64,000 nt of DNA from positions 1,488,001 through 1,552,000 of the forward strand of contig OX637344.1 of NCBI GenBank assembly GCA_951799405.1, read 5' to 3'. How positions within the stretch are numbered: the first letter of the stretch is position 1; every line of letters starts with the position of its first letter. Positions 32,690 to 42,560 of this stretch are shown one piece after another. Made by a program: the position numbers and the translations under genes. The notes under the pieces were generated by a model that searched no databases, was not told the origin of the DNA, and saw only the letters and a list, made by a program, of their open reading frames with translations. Origin of the DNA: Agapetus fuscipes. Lineage: Eukaryota; Arthropoda; Insecta; Trichoptera; Glossosomatidae.

Positions 32690-33129
32690 TATTAATAGAA
32701 AAGTAACATTTGAAATTCATATTGAATGCATGCTCACAAACAGACACGTGTAAATAATTTTTAAACTTTAACTAACACTTTCATGGTCGGTATTATATAA
32801 TTAAATGTTTTTGTGGTTTTTCGGGTTAGGCCATGGTCTACATGCAGTTTTTAACGTCGCGTCGGCAGATAAAAAAGCTGCTCGTAGATCTGGCTAACCC
32901 GAAAAATTACAAAAACAATTCATTATAGACACGTGTAAGTTTACAAATAGGTACGCGCTTACAAATGCTGAATGTGTACCTACTAACAAATTCAAAACCA
33001 AACCTCAAATGAACACATACCCTGCAACTTATACCGAAGTTCCCTGAAAATAGGGGTAACATTGGCAAAGTGAACCATTTTTTATAGCATGCGTGGCCAG
33101 CCTCATAACTAGCAATAAGTCAAGGGATT
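32690..33129 (-). mobile_element. LR LINE 3' tail, split by a 173-bp insertion
   Basis: Left part 32690-32753, right part from 32927; the join has a 12-bp duplication AGACACGTGTAA. Confidence 0.8.
32754..32926. mobile_element. HH-related foldback insertion
   Basis: Flanked by AGACACGTGTAA at 32742-32753 and 32927-32938. Ends are complementary (GTGGTTTTTCGGGTTAGGCC facing TGGCTAACCCGAAAAATTAC). Shares GTTTTTGTGG..CCATGGTC and CGTCGGCAGAT with 41601-41783. Confidence 0.75.
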
Positions 33130-34040
33130 GCACGTAATAAAAAAATATACTTTACTTGAAATAACACTTATAAATGTCAAAAACAAACGGTACACATTCC
33201 CGTCTAATTCTCGGACGCCATTTTGTCTCCATATTTAATCATTTCCACACACACACGAGGGTTGCCCCCATCTCCCAACCCCTCTGGAACTTTCCACGCC
33301 TGCGCACTGTGTCCGACACCCCCCAAGAGAAAAGTAGATGTCTAATTTTGCAGATGTATTTATGTAAAAAGGGTTCGCGCTATAGTATATAGTATATGCG
33401 AGATGTACATAAGAAGAGGGATGCGCAGATTGAGCAAATTTGTCTACTGCGCATAGGGGAAAAACCCACCCCAATGAACTTTGAGTGAGGGTTGATTTAG
33501 ACATCTATCGGCAGATTCGCAAAGCTTAAATTAAAGTTCTTAAAAAAATCTAAATGAGCTATTTTTAAATAAATTACATTAAATAATATACACCTAATTA
33601 TTTCATAAATAGTCTTTTTTGTATTTTTTTGGATGTATAAAGACTTCATTTTGAGAGAATTGACATTGTGGAAATATAAAATAATTTACAGAATGTTTTT
33701 TTAACTTATTGGTTTGCGTCTTGGCTACAATTTTTTAAGGGATGGATGTAATACGTTTTTTAAGGTGAATCTTTCGGGGTTGTTTTACAGATGGCAGTAG
33801 TAGCATTGAAATCAGTTTTTGACATTTAAAAAATCTAGCTATAAAGATTTCAAGCAAGTCGATAAAAATGCGTACGTATTTTGCCCTATTAAAATAAAAT
33901 TTAATATATTTTTTAAGAAACCCCATCGGTAGATAAGTTGGTCACATGTTTTTGAAATCAAAAGGCCAGGGCTCAATTTTTCCAAGAGCAAAAAACTAGA
34001 AAACATCATTTACCAATTTGTGAAGGTACCCTACCTACTT
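33130..34040. other. Unassigned stretch
   Basis: 33240-33330 is relatively GC-rich; no gene or promoter is supported. Confidence 0.35.
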
Positions 34041-34041
34041 C

Positions 34042-34478
34042 TATCTTTAAACGCAATACCGGTAAGGTTTACTCATTCTAAATCTTAATCTAAGTCTAAG
34101 TAGCAAAGATATGTACCATTTGAGATTCATATTAAATGCATTCCCACAAGCAGACACGCATAATTTCGCGCTCACACATGCCGCATGTGGACCTACAATG
34201 TAAAAACCCAACCTCAAATGAACATAAGCCCTGCAACTTTTGCCGACCTTTCCTGAAACAGGGGTGACATTGGTAAAGTGAACCTTTTTTACAGTATGGG
34301 TGGTCAGCCTCATACCAACCTCATTCTTCACAAAATATACCAGCCTGCTCTTCCGGGAGCAAAAAAACACCTCAATAAATTTAAGTGGTTGTCGTAAGGC
34401 TAAACGCTTTATATGTAAAATAAATTATTTCCATTTGTTAAATTCTACCTTTCCGAGAACCACGCGGCAAGAAATTAC
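34042..34478 (+). mobile_element. SINE-A split by an LR insertion
   Basis: 34042-34075 (AATACCGGTAAGGTTTACTC) and 34323-34478 (AAAATATACCAGCC to CACGCGGCAAGAAATTACA) are consecutive parts of one SINE-A. CTCATTCT is present on both sides of the insert. Confidence 0.75.
34076..34322 (-). mobile_element. LR LINE 3' tail inside SINE-A
   Basis: From AATCTTAATCTAAGTC to GCCTCATACCAACC, so truncated at its 5' end within the tail. Confidence 0.85.
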
Positions 34479-34519
34479 ATTTAAAAAGTATTAGTATGAT
34501 ATATATTTATATTTTTTTT

Positions 34520-34752
34520 GTGTAAATCACACCTCAAAAGCTCTCCGCGAGCATGGTTATCGCTTTAACTTACATAAGTAAGACCCTGTAGCTGCAAGAC
34601 TAGATGGACCTTTTTTTACCAGGATTTGGTGTATAAATTTTCCACCCAGCAATAAGCATATTTTGTACACAAAATGTTTTTTTTTGTGGTCCGCTCTGGA
34701 ATCAAATCCAAAGCTTTTTGATCACGAGTCCGTAGCGGTAACCATAAGTGTG
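34520..34752 (-). mobile_element. SINE-B
   Basis: Minus-strand head with GGACTCGTGATCAAAAAGC and diverged B-box; ends GTGTGATTTACAC. Confidence 0.75.
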
Positions 34753-34754
34753 CA

Positions 34755-35520
34755 AGTCGATGGATATGACGTATCTTTATCAACATGAATATTCCCTTAA
34801 CAATGGATATTGGAGAATTGCTCTTCGAGATCTGTTGCCGTGGTCTTTCGGATGTTTCACCCATATCTGCGAAAGGCTTCTTCAGCGAGGTGATGATCTA
34901 TAATAATAATAAAGCGTTAAACTTGTATCGATAATCTTGCTTTCAAAGATATGTTAACATTCAGGATTAATGATGCCCACAAGCGTGAACAAGACACGCG
35001 TATGTTCACGCTTTTACATCGCACACACGTGCTATATCACTACCTTTTTACATCTAAGAAATGTACTGAAAAAGGTGGCAAGGGTACAAGCACACCCCAT
35101 AAAGAATTTTCCTTTTAGCGACGACGCAACGATATTATGATTTTCCTTTATTTTATTTTTTACGTCATTAAAAATGTTACCCCGCCGGCACTCAGGAACA
35201 CTCTAATACAAGTCGGGGGTAAAAGACGCTAGGGGGAGTTACTGGGGTGGGGAGTTACCCCCAAACTAACGCCCCCCCCCCACCTACACCCCCCAAAGGC
35301 ATATGTGTCCCACCCGCCAAGAGCTAAGGACGCCATTAAGGGCTAAATGAAAAACAGTCACAGCAATAAAAAACCGTTTTCATTCAGAGCCTTATATGTG
35401 TGTATGTATACACTAACATATATATATACGATGGTAATATATTACGTTATATGCATTGTTATATGTATCTGGTTTGGGGTTTTATATCAAAAGAATAAAA
35501 TATATTTTGTACCATAGTAT
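34755..35520. other. Unassigned; G/C-run cluster at 35210-35300
   Basis: 35215-35255 has G-runs and 35265-35300 C-runs, so both strands could form quadruplexes. No gene. Confidence 0.4.
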
Positions 35521-35521
35521 T

Positions 35522-36485
35522 ATTTTTTTATTTATTTTATTTATTTTATTAACGGACATAATAGTCCAATTACATAATTATATGACAAGGTAATTACAGA
35601 GAATGACAAAGAAAACAACATAATTCAAGGATTAATATTACATAATAGCATAGTCAAATAAATACCTATACTTTCCTCAGCAAAACAAAGCTCTACGGAA
35701 TAGGGAAGTATCACATATTTTTTTTATTGTAGAAAATGGTAGAATACATTTTTTAAAATACAATCTGCGTTGTCAAAAAAAAAATATCATGCTTAGTTTT
35801 GAAAGTAAAGCTCTTTAAAATTAGCGTATTCTCGATTTCCGGATAAAAGGTCATTTTGTTTATTTAGGCAGATATGACGCCGATGCATTTTCGGAGTGTA
35901 GGTATCGGCGGGCCCAGCGGCGAATCTTGACGTCATTTTGACGTCAAGATTCGCGAAGTCAAACGCGCTGCGTTTTGGCGCGAGTAGAATTCTCCGCATT
36001 TTATTTTTTTAAATTATCAATGATATTTTTATTTTTACTACACAAAAAATATATGGTTGTGATCCTTGAAATGTACTCTACAGAACCATATTCTTTTCAA
36101 CCGTTTTCCCTACCACTGCAACTACCCTATTCAGACAGGCTCATGCCGCATAAATCTAGATGAGAGGAAGAATTTAAAGGACGACACATTCTGTTAATAG
36201 GAGAATAGTATCCTAAATTTGAAGTGTGAAAGTTGAGAGAGAGCAATTCATTTATTCTAAATCTTCGCGTTGGTACATTTAATTTGATACATTGTAAAAG
36301 ATAAGGTGAGTCGAAAATACTATTAATGATTTTATAAATACATATGAGTTGAGCATGTTGTCGGCGTGTTACTAAAGATGAAATGCCTAGGGTGATCTCT
36401 ATGTCCATATAGTCATACTCATCTCTACTTAGACCCAGTTTCCAAGAAACTCGTCTTAGAAAGCGTGTTATGTTTTTTTTATCGG
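35522..36485 (-). pseudogene. Jockey-like LINE, 3' end
   Basis: TTTATTTATTTTATT tail at 35526-35553 and an open minus-strand stretch (36127-36408 and upstream to about 36480): ITRFLRRVSWKLGLSRDEYD, LVTRRQHAQLICIYKIIN, NLGYYSPINRMCR. This is the end of ORF2 after the RT domain. The tail sequence (TTATTAACGGACATAATAGT) resembles that of the LINE at 26932, so the two are relatives. Confidence 0.75.
35920..35954. repeat. Perfect hairpin with two TGACGTCA sites
   Basis: Arms GCGAATCTTGACGTCA and TGACGTCAAGATTCGC around a 3-nt loop. Each arm holds a TTGACGTCA, and TGACGTCA is the CREB/ATF consensus. Confidence 0.85.
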
Positions 36486-36552
36486 GTTATATTTAATCAT
36501 AAATGCGGTTCATTTGTTTAACACACAATTTATTTTCACTTTCGGTTCCAAC

Positions 36553-36974
36553 AGCTAAATCTAAATCTAAGTTGCAAAGATATGTATCATTTGAGATTCA
36601 TATAAAATGCATTCCAACAAGCAGACACGCATAACTACGCGCTTACACATGCCGCATGTGAACCTACAATATAAAAACCCAATCTCAAATTAACATACGC
36701 CCTGCAACTCTTGCCGACCTTCCCTGAAACAGGGGTGAAATTGGCAATGTGAATCATTTTTTACAGTATGGGTGGTCAGCCTCATACTAACCTATAAGTC
36801 AAGGAACATACACAACAAATTACATTTTTAAAATCAACAAATTATAATATGTATGGACAGCAAAAACCAACAGAAAACAAATTCTTATTTAATAAACCCT
36901 AGCCGCCAATATTACAGATCAACCGCCATTTCTTTCTGTCCTTACACACTTCTTTCATTTCCTCCAGAGTCATA
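36553..36974 (-). mobile_element. LR LINE tail plus ORF end
   Basis: AATCT end at 36556, both conserved hairpin blocks, CCTATAAGTCAAGGAACATA, then UTR and the ORF end: minus strand 36905-36974 reads MTLEEMKEVCKDRK and KWRLICNIGG before the stop. One of the copies that ties the tail to its LINE. Confidence 0.85.
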
Positions 36975-37403
36975 AATAATAAAAACATGTCTCATTTTCA
37001 CTTATTGAATTTTAATTTCTCGAGCGCTTTCGCATGCAAATTAATGCATTGTTGTAGTGAAAATACAAAAAAATTGCACTCAAAATATTTTCGTATATTG
37101 TTTTTGTTTTCCTAAAACCAAGTCCCCTAAAAAACTATTAATCCGCAGCAAAACAATAAATATAAATATTTAGTAGTACCCTGCCATTGCAGTAGACGGT
37201 ACCCTTGTTTAGCACCCCATGCCAGTGGCGTAACCCACAGTTCGCGTAGCAGTGAGCGGTCTACGAGAAATGAAGGCTACGGCTATGAACAAATAGAGGC
37301 TGCATTTCCATTAGGTTCTACAAGAAAATTTATTAATAAAAAAAAAACAACTTTGTTTTTTTATTACTATGAGTATATTAAGTTCCAAGATCGGTTTCGC
37401 AAG

Positions 37404-37455
37404 CAATCACCTGAAGATGCAAACGGATTGTTTGCCAAACTGGTTGTGGAAATTG
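37404..37455 (+). ncRNA. Hammerhead-like core, one altered base
   Basis: CTGAAGA (37411-37417), T, a six-pair stem II GCAAAC/GTTTGC, then CAA in place of GAA, a stem III ACTGGT and T. Stem I pairs CAC with GTG and CAAT with ATTG across an internal bulge. Confidence 0.5.
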
Positions 37456-37737
37456 ATATACCTACTCGCGCTAATAAAAAAAACAATTTAATTTTAATTT
37501 TGTATCTTTTAAGATGAATGATTGCAAAGTGAATTAGTAGATAATATATTTTGATATTTCTTTTGAGAAATTTATTTTTCCTTGTACCTAAAATGCAATT
37601 TCTTTTCGACATATTTTCCCATTAATATTTACAAAAATTTTCCCAATTCGCAAATACATTGATAATTATTTCGCAATATTTAGATTCCCAAGAAACAAAA
37701 AGGTTGGCGATTGATTTGAGAATGGTGTATTAATATA

Positions 37738-37995
37738 AGCAAGTTTATTGATGCATGGAAGTGAAGCATGGACTATGAATGGCATTTAATGAAAGTTAAA
37801 AAATGCGGAAATGAAGCTTTTGAGAAGTGTGACAGGAAATCCTCGGAATGTATAGAGTTAAGAATAAATGGGTTGGAGGTAAAATCTGAAAGTGAAAGAG
37901 GGCGTGAAAGTAAAAGTGAAACAAATGTGATTAAATGAAAATATAAATAGAAAAGCGGGAAAAGTAAAACAGAGAAAAGTATGACTTTATCAGAT
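37738..37995 (+). pseudogene. RTE-like LINE fragment
   Basis: LMHGSEAWTMN, then AEMKLLRSVTGN and a decayed VKEGVKVK: the region just before the C-terminal domain seen at 10908-11320. Several stops. Confidence 0.6.
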
Positions 37996-38029
37996 TGGTG
38001 AAATTGTGAACGGGATAAACTATACTGTA

Positions 38030-38262
38030 ACTGTAACTCTGTCGCCATTCCGCTAGGGGTAGCCAGAGCCTCTGCAGAGCTGCCTCCATTTCTTCTTATC
38101 CTTACATACCTTTTTCAATTCATCCATATCCATCACCTTTTTCATGCATTTTCTTCTTTTGCGCTCGCTTTGTACATCCCATTTTTCCACAATCTTCTCA
38201 ATCTGATCACGCCATACTTTTCTCGGTCGTCCTTTACCTCTTTTTCCTTTCAAACGATTAAA
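38030..38262 (-). pseudogene. RTE-like LINE, ORF C-terminus and tail
   Basis: Minus strand KGKRGKGRPRKVWRDQIEKI, SERKRRKCMKKVMDMDELKK and WRQLCRGSGYP, then stop and an ACAGTT-repeat tail. Sits head-on to the plus-strand fragment at 37738. Confidence 0.8.
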
Positions 38263-38714
38263 AAAATACAAGATTCGAAAAGATGATGTAGGCAAAATAA
38301 GTTGTATTGTAAAAATTTGTTTAAAATTTATTGTAAAAAAAAAGTTTTTACTGAATTACTTTTTACATTATTTAATACAATATATATTATATTTTAGTGT
38401 AAGGGTGGCATTCTGGGACTTAGCGCAATAATCGAGAGAAATGGCCTGCATTTTGTATGAACCCTGTTGGAGAGAGAGGGGAGACTGGGGCGCACGCTGC
38501 ACCAGACAGGGACAGAAGAAAAGGTAATTTAGTTTTTCGCCGTTTCCATTCTTTGTCTTCTCTTTTGCCTTTTATTATTTTTGTGTGGGGGGACGGTGAG
38601 CCGCCCAGCCACCCACATCGTTTCTAAGACGCCAGAGGTTCCAAAATTCAATTAGATTTTTTATAAAATTTCATCAATGTATTTTAAAAACAAGTCATAC
38701 ATGTTGTATGAGCC

Positions 38715-38940
38715 GTATAGAAACGAACGCAAACATTAACGATTGCAATGTTTGTGTGTGTACTAGACCAATGCGTCTTCTTAAAACTTGAAATCGATTT
38801 AAAAAACCTAAAACAACTCTCAAATTATCGTGTTTTACGTTTTTTCTCAGATTGTATAGCATGTGGTTTTTAAGACGCAATTTCATTGAAAAGTCATCTT
38901 TGAATCAAATGGCAGATAATCCTAACAAACACGAAATGTT
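38715..38940 (+). mobile_element. M-1 MITE, partial
   Basis: GTGTACTAGACCAATGCGTC, CTCTCAAATTATCGTG, AATTTCATTGAAAAGTCATC and an eroded right end. Confidence 0.65.
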
Positions 38941-38944
38941 GACA

Positions 38945-39210
38945 GTCCAGTCGATAGTTCAGTTGGTAGAATGCTTGAATTCAGGTTTGAATCCACTGAC
39001 AGTGTCAGAAATGATTTCCCGTTTCTGTGTTTATTCAGCCTTCACAAGAAATGAGTACCAGCGCCCTCTGGAAACTGGGAAACCCCCACTTCATCTGAAG
39101 TGGTTGGCGGAACCTGTAAAAATAAATAGCTTTCACAAGATGCATGCGAAACCCTTCGAGCGTAACGCGGCAAGAAATTGCATTATATGTGTAGCTTGTG
39201 TGTTGTTTTG
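38945..39210 (+). mobile_element. SINE-A with deletions
   Basis: CCAGTCGATAGTTCAGTTGG head; the segment between the boxes is shortened and the CCCAAAATAAAATACC block is missing. Confidence 0.8.
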
Positions 39211-39607
39211 AGAAGCGCCGTTTTGCCCGCCAATTGGCCCCCCGTAATGCCTGTTTTTGGTTATATGTGGACTTAATGCATTAGACATTTTCTTTTTTTA
39301 GTTTTCTCTCTCCTTCTTGCTGCCCGCAGAGCACGAGGGCGAGGGGCCCACGCTGCCCCCGTCTCCCCTTTGTACTGCGCTCTACCCAACAGATTACCGT
39401 AACGGCCGAACCACGAAACTTAAAATATAATCATTTCACGAAAACTCAATTTATTTCGACGTTAATAGTTCCTTCTATTTAATTATACTTTTAAATTACG
39501 GTGAACCAATAAGCTTACTTTATTCAATGACTAAATATCACTTTAATTCATCTTTAATTAGACTCTCTGTATTGTGTCGCTTTCGTCCATGATCTCCTTA
39601 CTTTTTT

Positions 39608-39840
39608 TTAAGAAATCCTGTGCAGGAGATTCCCTAGATTTCAGAGACTCTAGGGCTCTATGACACTTGTTGTACCTTGTACCGGCCTTCACAAGAAATG
39701 AGTGCCAGCCCCTCGGAAGCTGGGAAAACCCCACTTCAACTGAAAGGCCGGACCGCATACCTGTAAAATAAATAGGTTAATCCACCACGTGCGACCCTTT
39801 TGGGGAAAACGAAGTAAGAATTTACACAACTTTGTGTTTT
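39608..39840. repeat. LINE tail (minus) joined to a SINE-A tail (plus)
   Basis: 39608-39685 matches the tail of the LINE at 24665; 39684-39840 is a SINE-A body and tail (CTTCACAAGAAATGAGTGCC to GAATTTACACAAC). Confidence 0.65.
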
Positions 39841-40264
39841 TTTAATCATTTTAAGAAACTGATTGTAATTTTTAATCAACCATTCAAATAATTCAGTGTG
39901 ATTTGAATGTAAGTTAACACCAAAATGTCGCCACAAACATTCTTCACCTTTTATTGGAAAAGCCATTCAACTGGTCGTTCATTTCGGTCTTGTGAGTTGA
40001 TGGTCTGTCCTACTAGATGGACAGTGAAGTTATTGTAACTTGTAAATTTAATGGCGACATCAAACGCCGTATGGGATATCGTCCCCTTAGTGCTTGCTTG
40101 TCTTATGTCCATCAAAGGTAATTTCGCATGAGGAATGTTTGTATGTGCACTCAACCAATGTGTCTAATCAAAACTGGAAATTGATTTAAAAAATATTTAA
40201 AACAACTCTCACATTATCGTGTTGTACGATTTTTTTCTTAGGTCATGTTTAGATTGTGTAGAAT

Positions 40265-40718
40265 AGGCGCGTGCACAGAGTAGAGGCAAATACATTTAAG
40301 AATAAAGATTTTCTCCATTTCCTTTAAAATAACTCCTTTCCTTTAAATAAAAGAACTCCTAACAATGGTTCCAATCAAACTTACATTTTTAATTTTAAAC
40401 CTCAATATCAAGCTTAAATTAAAAGTCGGTCTTATGGCCGCGGGGATCAAGACAGGTTATTTGGAACCGGATAACGCTGGCTGGTTCGAATTCCGCGACG
40501 ATAACTTCGACCCTGGTTCAACAGATGCCGTTGCATGCACACAAGCTTCTGCTTTCGCATTAAGACAACTGGCCAGACAAAATAGGTTGGTGGATTGCAT
40601 TCCTTTCCACAAATCTATTTTTTTTTAAATAAAAAAATAAATAAAAAAAATGCATTTTTTTAAACACATTTTGCCTACCTATTAGGTGCATGTGCCTGTA
40701 TGGAGTGCATGCCCTTGT
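40265..40718 (+). mobile_element. hAT-like non-autonomous element carrying SINE-C
   Basis: 454 bp, flanked by TGTAGAAT (40257-40264, 40719-40726), a perfect 8-bp duplication of M-1 sequence. Ends AGGCGCGTGCAC and GTGCATGCCCTTGT are imperfect TIRs. Confidence 0.75.
40433..40625 (+). mobile_element. SINE-C
   Basis: TATGGCCGCGGGGATCAAGA to TTTCCACAAATC, then A/T run; close match to 1251-1445. Confidence 0.8.
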
Positions 40719-40960
40719 TGTAGAATGTGATTCTTAAGACAATTTCATTGAAAGGTCACCTTTGAATCAATTGGTAGATAAGCCAAAGAAGCACTGGGGG
40801 GAAGATATGGCGTTTGTCATGTATCGTCGGTCAAAAGCAGATAAAAATCTGATTTTATGACGTAAGAGACTGAATATTTTTGTGCCTTCTTGACTAAAAC
40901 TGTTACAATTTAACGAATTATGCACATTGTAATCTTTGTTCAGAATCAAGAAATGTCTAA

Positions 40961-41126
40961 GGCTGGTTTTAGTGTCGCGCTGACAACGCGCTGACCGTTC
41001 AAAATACATATATGAACCTGTAGGAAGCGTTTTAGAATGGCGCGTAGCTGTCAGCGCGACAAGTTCATATATTTGGCTGTCAGCACTAACGGTCAGTGTG
41101 TTGTCAGCGCGACACTAAAACCAGCC
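40961..41126. mobile_element. Harbinger-type MITE
   Basis: 166 bp, TIRs of about 42 bp beginning GGCTGGTTTTAGTGTCGCGC, flanked by TAA (40958-40960 and 41127-41129). Confidence 0.85.
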
Positions 41127-41158
41127 TAAAAGTGTGCTGCAGATTCTAAATTAGAATG

Positions 41159-41255
41159 TCCGGTCAATAGCTCAGTTGGTACAATGCTTGTATTCCATGC
41201 CGAGAGCTCGGGTTTGATTCCCATCGAGGGTGTCAGAAATGGTTCTCCTTTTCGG
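41159..41255 (+). mobile_element. SINE-A head
   Basis: CCGGTCAATAGCTCAGTTGG to TTCTCCTTTTCGG; cut off by an LR copy. Confidence 0.8.
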
Positions 41256-41420
41256 TCTAATCTAATCTAATCTATTCTAAGTTGCAAAGATATGTAACAT
41301 AGGAGATTCGAATTATATGCATTTTCACAAGCAGACACGGATAAGTTCGCACTTGCACATGCCGCATGTGAACCTAAAGCATAAAACCCAAATCTCAAAT
41401 GCAAATGCTGCCGACATTGC
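41256..41420 (-). mobile_element. LR LINE 3' tail, short
   Basis: AATCT run at the left, CACATGCCGCATGTG, ends in a deleted TGCCGACATT block. Confidence 0.8.
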
Positions 41421-41495
41421 CGAGCTTGCAAAAGGCTCTTAAGGTGTGATTCACACAAAAACAGCGCTCATCAAATAAATCATCCTTTTTAAAAA
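41420..41495 (+). repeat. SINE-B 3' tail fragment
   Basis: GAGCTTGCAAAAGGCTCTTA, GTGTGATTCACAC and CAGCGCTCATCAAATAAATC. Confidence 0.7.
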
Positions 41496-41600
41496 AAACA
41501 TATATTTTTAAAATGAAATGAAAAAGTTTAATAAAATTGAATTTTCACTGTGTGAATACACAAACTTTAAAAAGTCTAAATCATCCATACTACACACTTA

Positions 41601-41783
41601 TTGTTTTTGTCGCTTTCCTGGTTAGACCATGGTGCAGCATTTTAATCTGCCGACGTTTCGCTTTCACGAGCAGAAAGCATTTTCAAGGCGAGTTATTGCA
41701 ACGTGGTGGTTTTCGCGGTCACTCGCTGTTCGTAAAGTTAGTCAAATAGACCATGGTCTCACCTGAAAAACCACACAAACAAT
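41601..41783. mobile_element. HH-related foldback element
   Basis: TIRs TTGTTTTTGTCGCTTTCCTG..GACCATGGT and TTGTTTGTGTGGTTTTTCAG..GACCATGGT. Minus-strand 41649-41689 holds the hairpin GCTTTC/GAAAGC followed by GAA, ACGT and C, with GCC/GGC as stem I, but the CUGANGA box has decayed to TTGAAAA. Confidence 0.65.
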
Positions 41784-41874
41784 TTGCCAAATAACACTGC
41801 CCATGAAAGTGAAAGTTTCACACTTTATTTTCTACAAACATACTTTGCATGTTCACGAAAAAATATTACAAATA

Positions 41875-42440
41875 ATTTATATTTCTATCTATGTAGGTAG
41901 ATACAAATAATTATCGGATCCATCTCTCTCCCGCTATTGTCCGAATTTTTCTGCATGACTGTGGCTTTTGCGCGGAATAGCGGAAAGATAATAAATTGCA
42001 TTTTTTCCGCGGTCTTCCGCCGGATCGATCTCTCTTCTAATCTTGGTCCATCCATCACCAGAGAGGGTAGTTATGGCGCCAGGAGGCTGGGCCGGGGCAG
42101 GGCAGGGGGTGGTCAGCCCCTGGACCAGCGAGGAAAGGTGCTATCTTGGAAATGGCTTCCGACACAGCCTCCCCAACACAAAAGCTGGATGTGCTACATT
42201 TACATGTGTCATTATGTACAAGTGTGAAGAATGAGCTGCCTCTTTTCAAGTGGGATTTACAATGATTGGATAAATCATGGTCTAAATTTTTTTTTAAATA
42301 AACAATCTACTGAATAATTATTTTAATTCAACTTTATTCACAGTTCTTTATTATAATTTACTGTTTTAAGTATCCCATACTTTTTAAATAACCAGGAACT
42401 TAGGGATTTTCCAGTGACTACTTTTTAATTAATTAATTGT
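41875..42440. other. Unassigned stretch
   Basis: 42055-42180 is GC-richer with a 96-codon open frame; no domain or splice evidence. Confidence 0.35.
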
Positions 42441-42442
42441 TT

Positions 42443-42560
42443 GTATTCCTTGACTTATAGGTTAGAATGCGGCTAACTCACCCATGCTGTAGAAAATGGT
42501 TCCCTCTGCCAATGTCACCCCTGTTTCAGGGAAGGTCGGCAGGAGCTGCAGGGTGTATAT
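42443..42560 (+). mobile_element. LR LINE 3' tail, left half
   Basis: TTCCTTGACTTATAGGTTAG to GCAGGGTGTATAT; resumes at 44834. Confidence 0.85.

Larger units (their letters stand above)
38464..39392. mobile_element. Possible DNA transposon with imperfect TIRs
   Basis: Left CTGTTGGAGAGAGAGGGGAG and right end CTCCCC..CTACCCAACAG face each other, followed inward by GCACGCTG/CACGCTGCCCCC. Inside are an M-1 fragment and a SINE-A. No target duplication identified. Confidence 0.35.
40080..40803 (+). mobile_element. M-1 MITE interrupted by a hAT-like element
   Basis: Left TIR CGTCCCCTTAGTGCTTGCTT, right TIR GCCAAAGAAGCACTGGGGGG, about 262 bp once the insert is discounted. GATAT flanks both ends (40075-40079, 40804-40808). 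Confidence 0.75.

Noticed and set aside
33344..33506. MITE with AGATGTCTAAT ends
   Set aside because: The match between the ends is only about ten bases and no target duplication was seen.
42003..42240. GC-richer open frame of about 96 codons as a host exon
   Set aside because: No convincing splice acceptor or donor and low-complexity composition.
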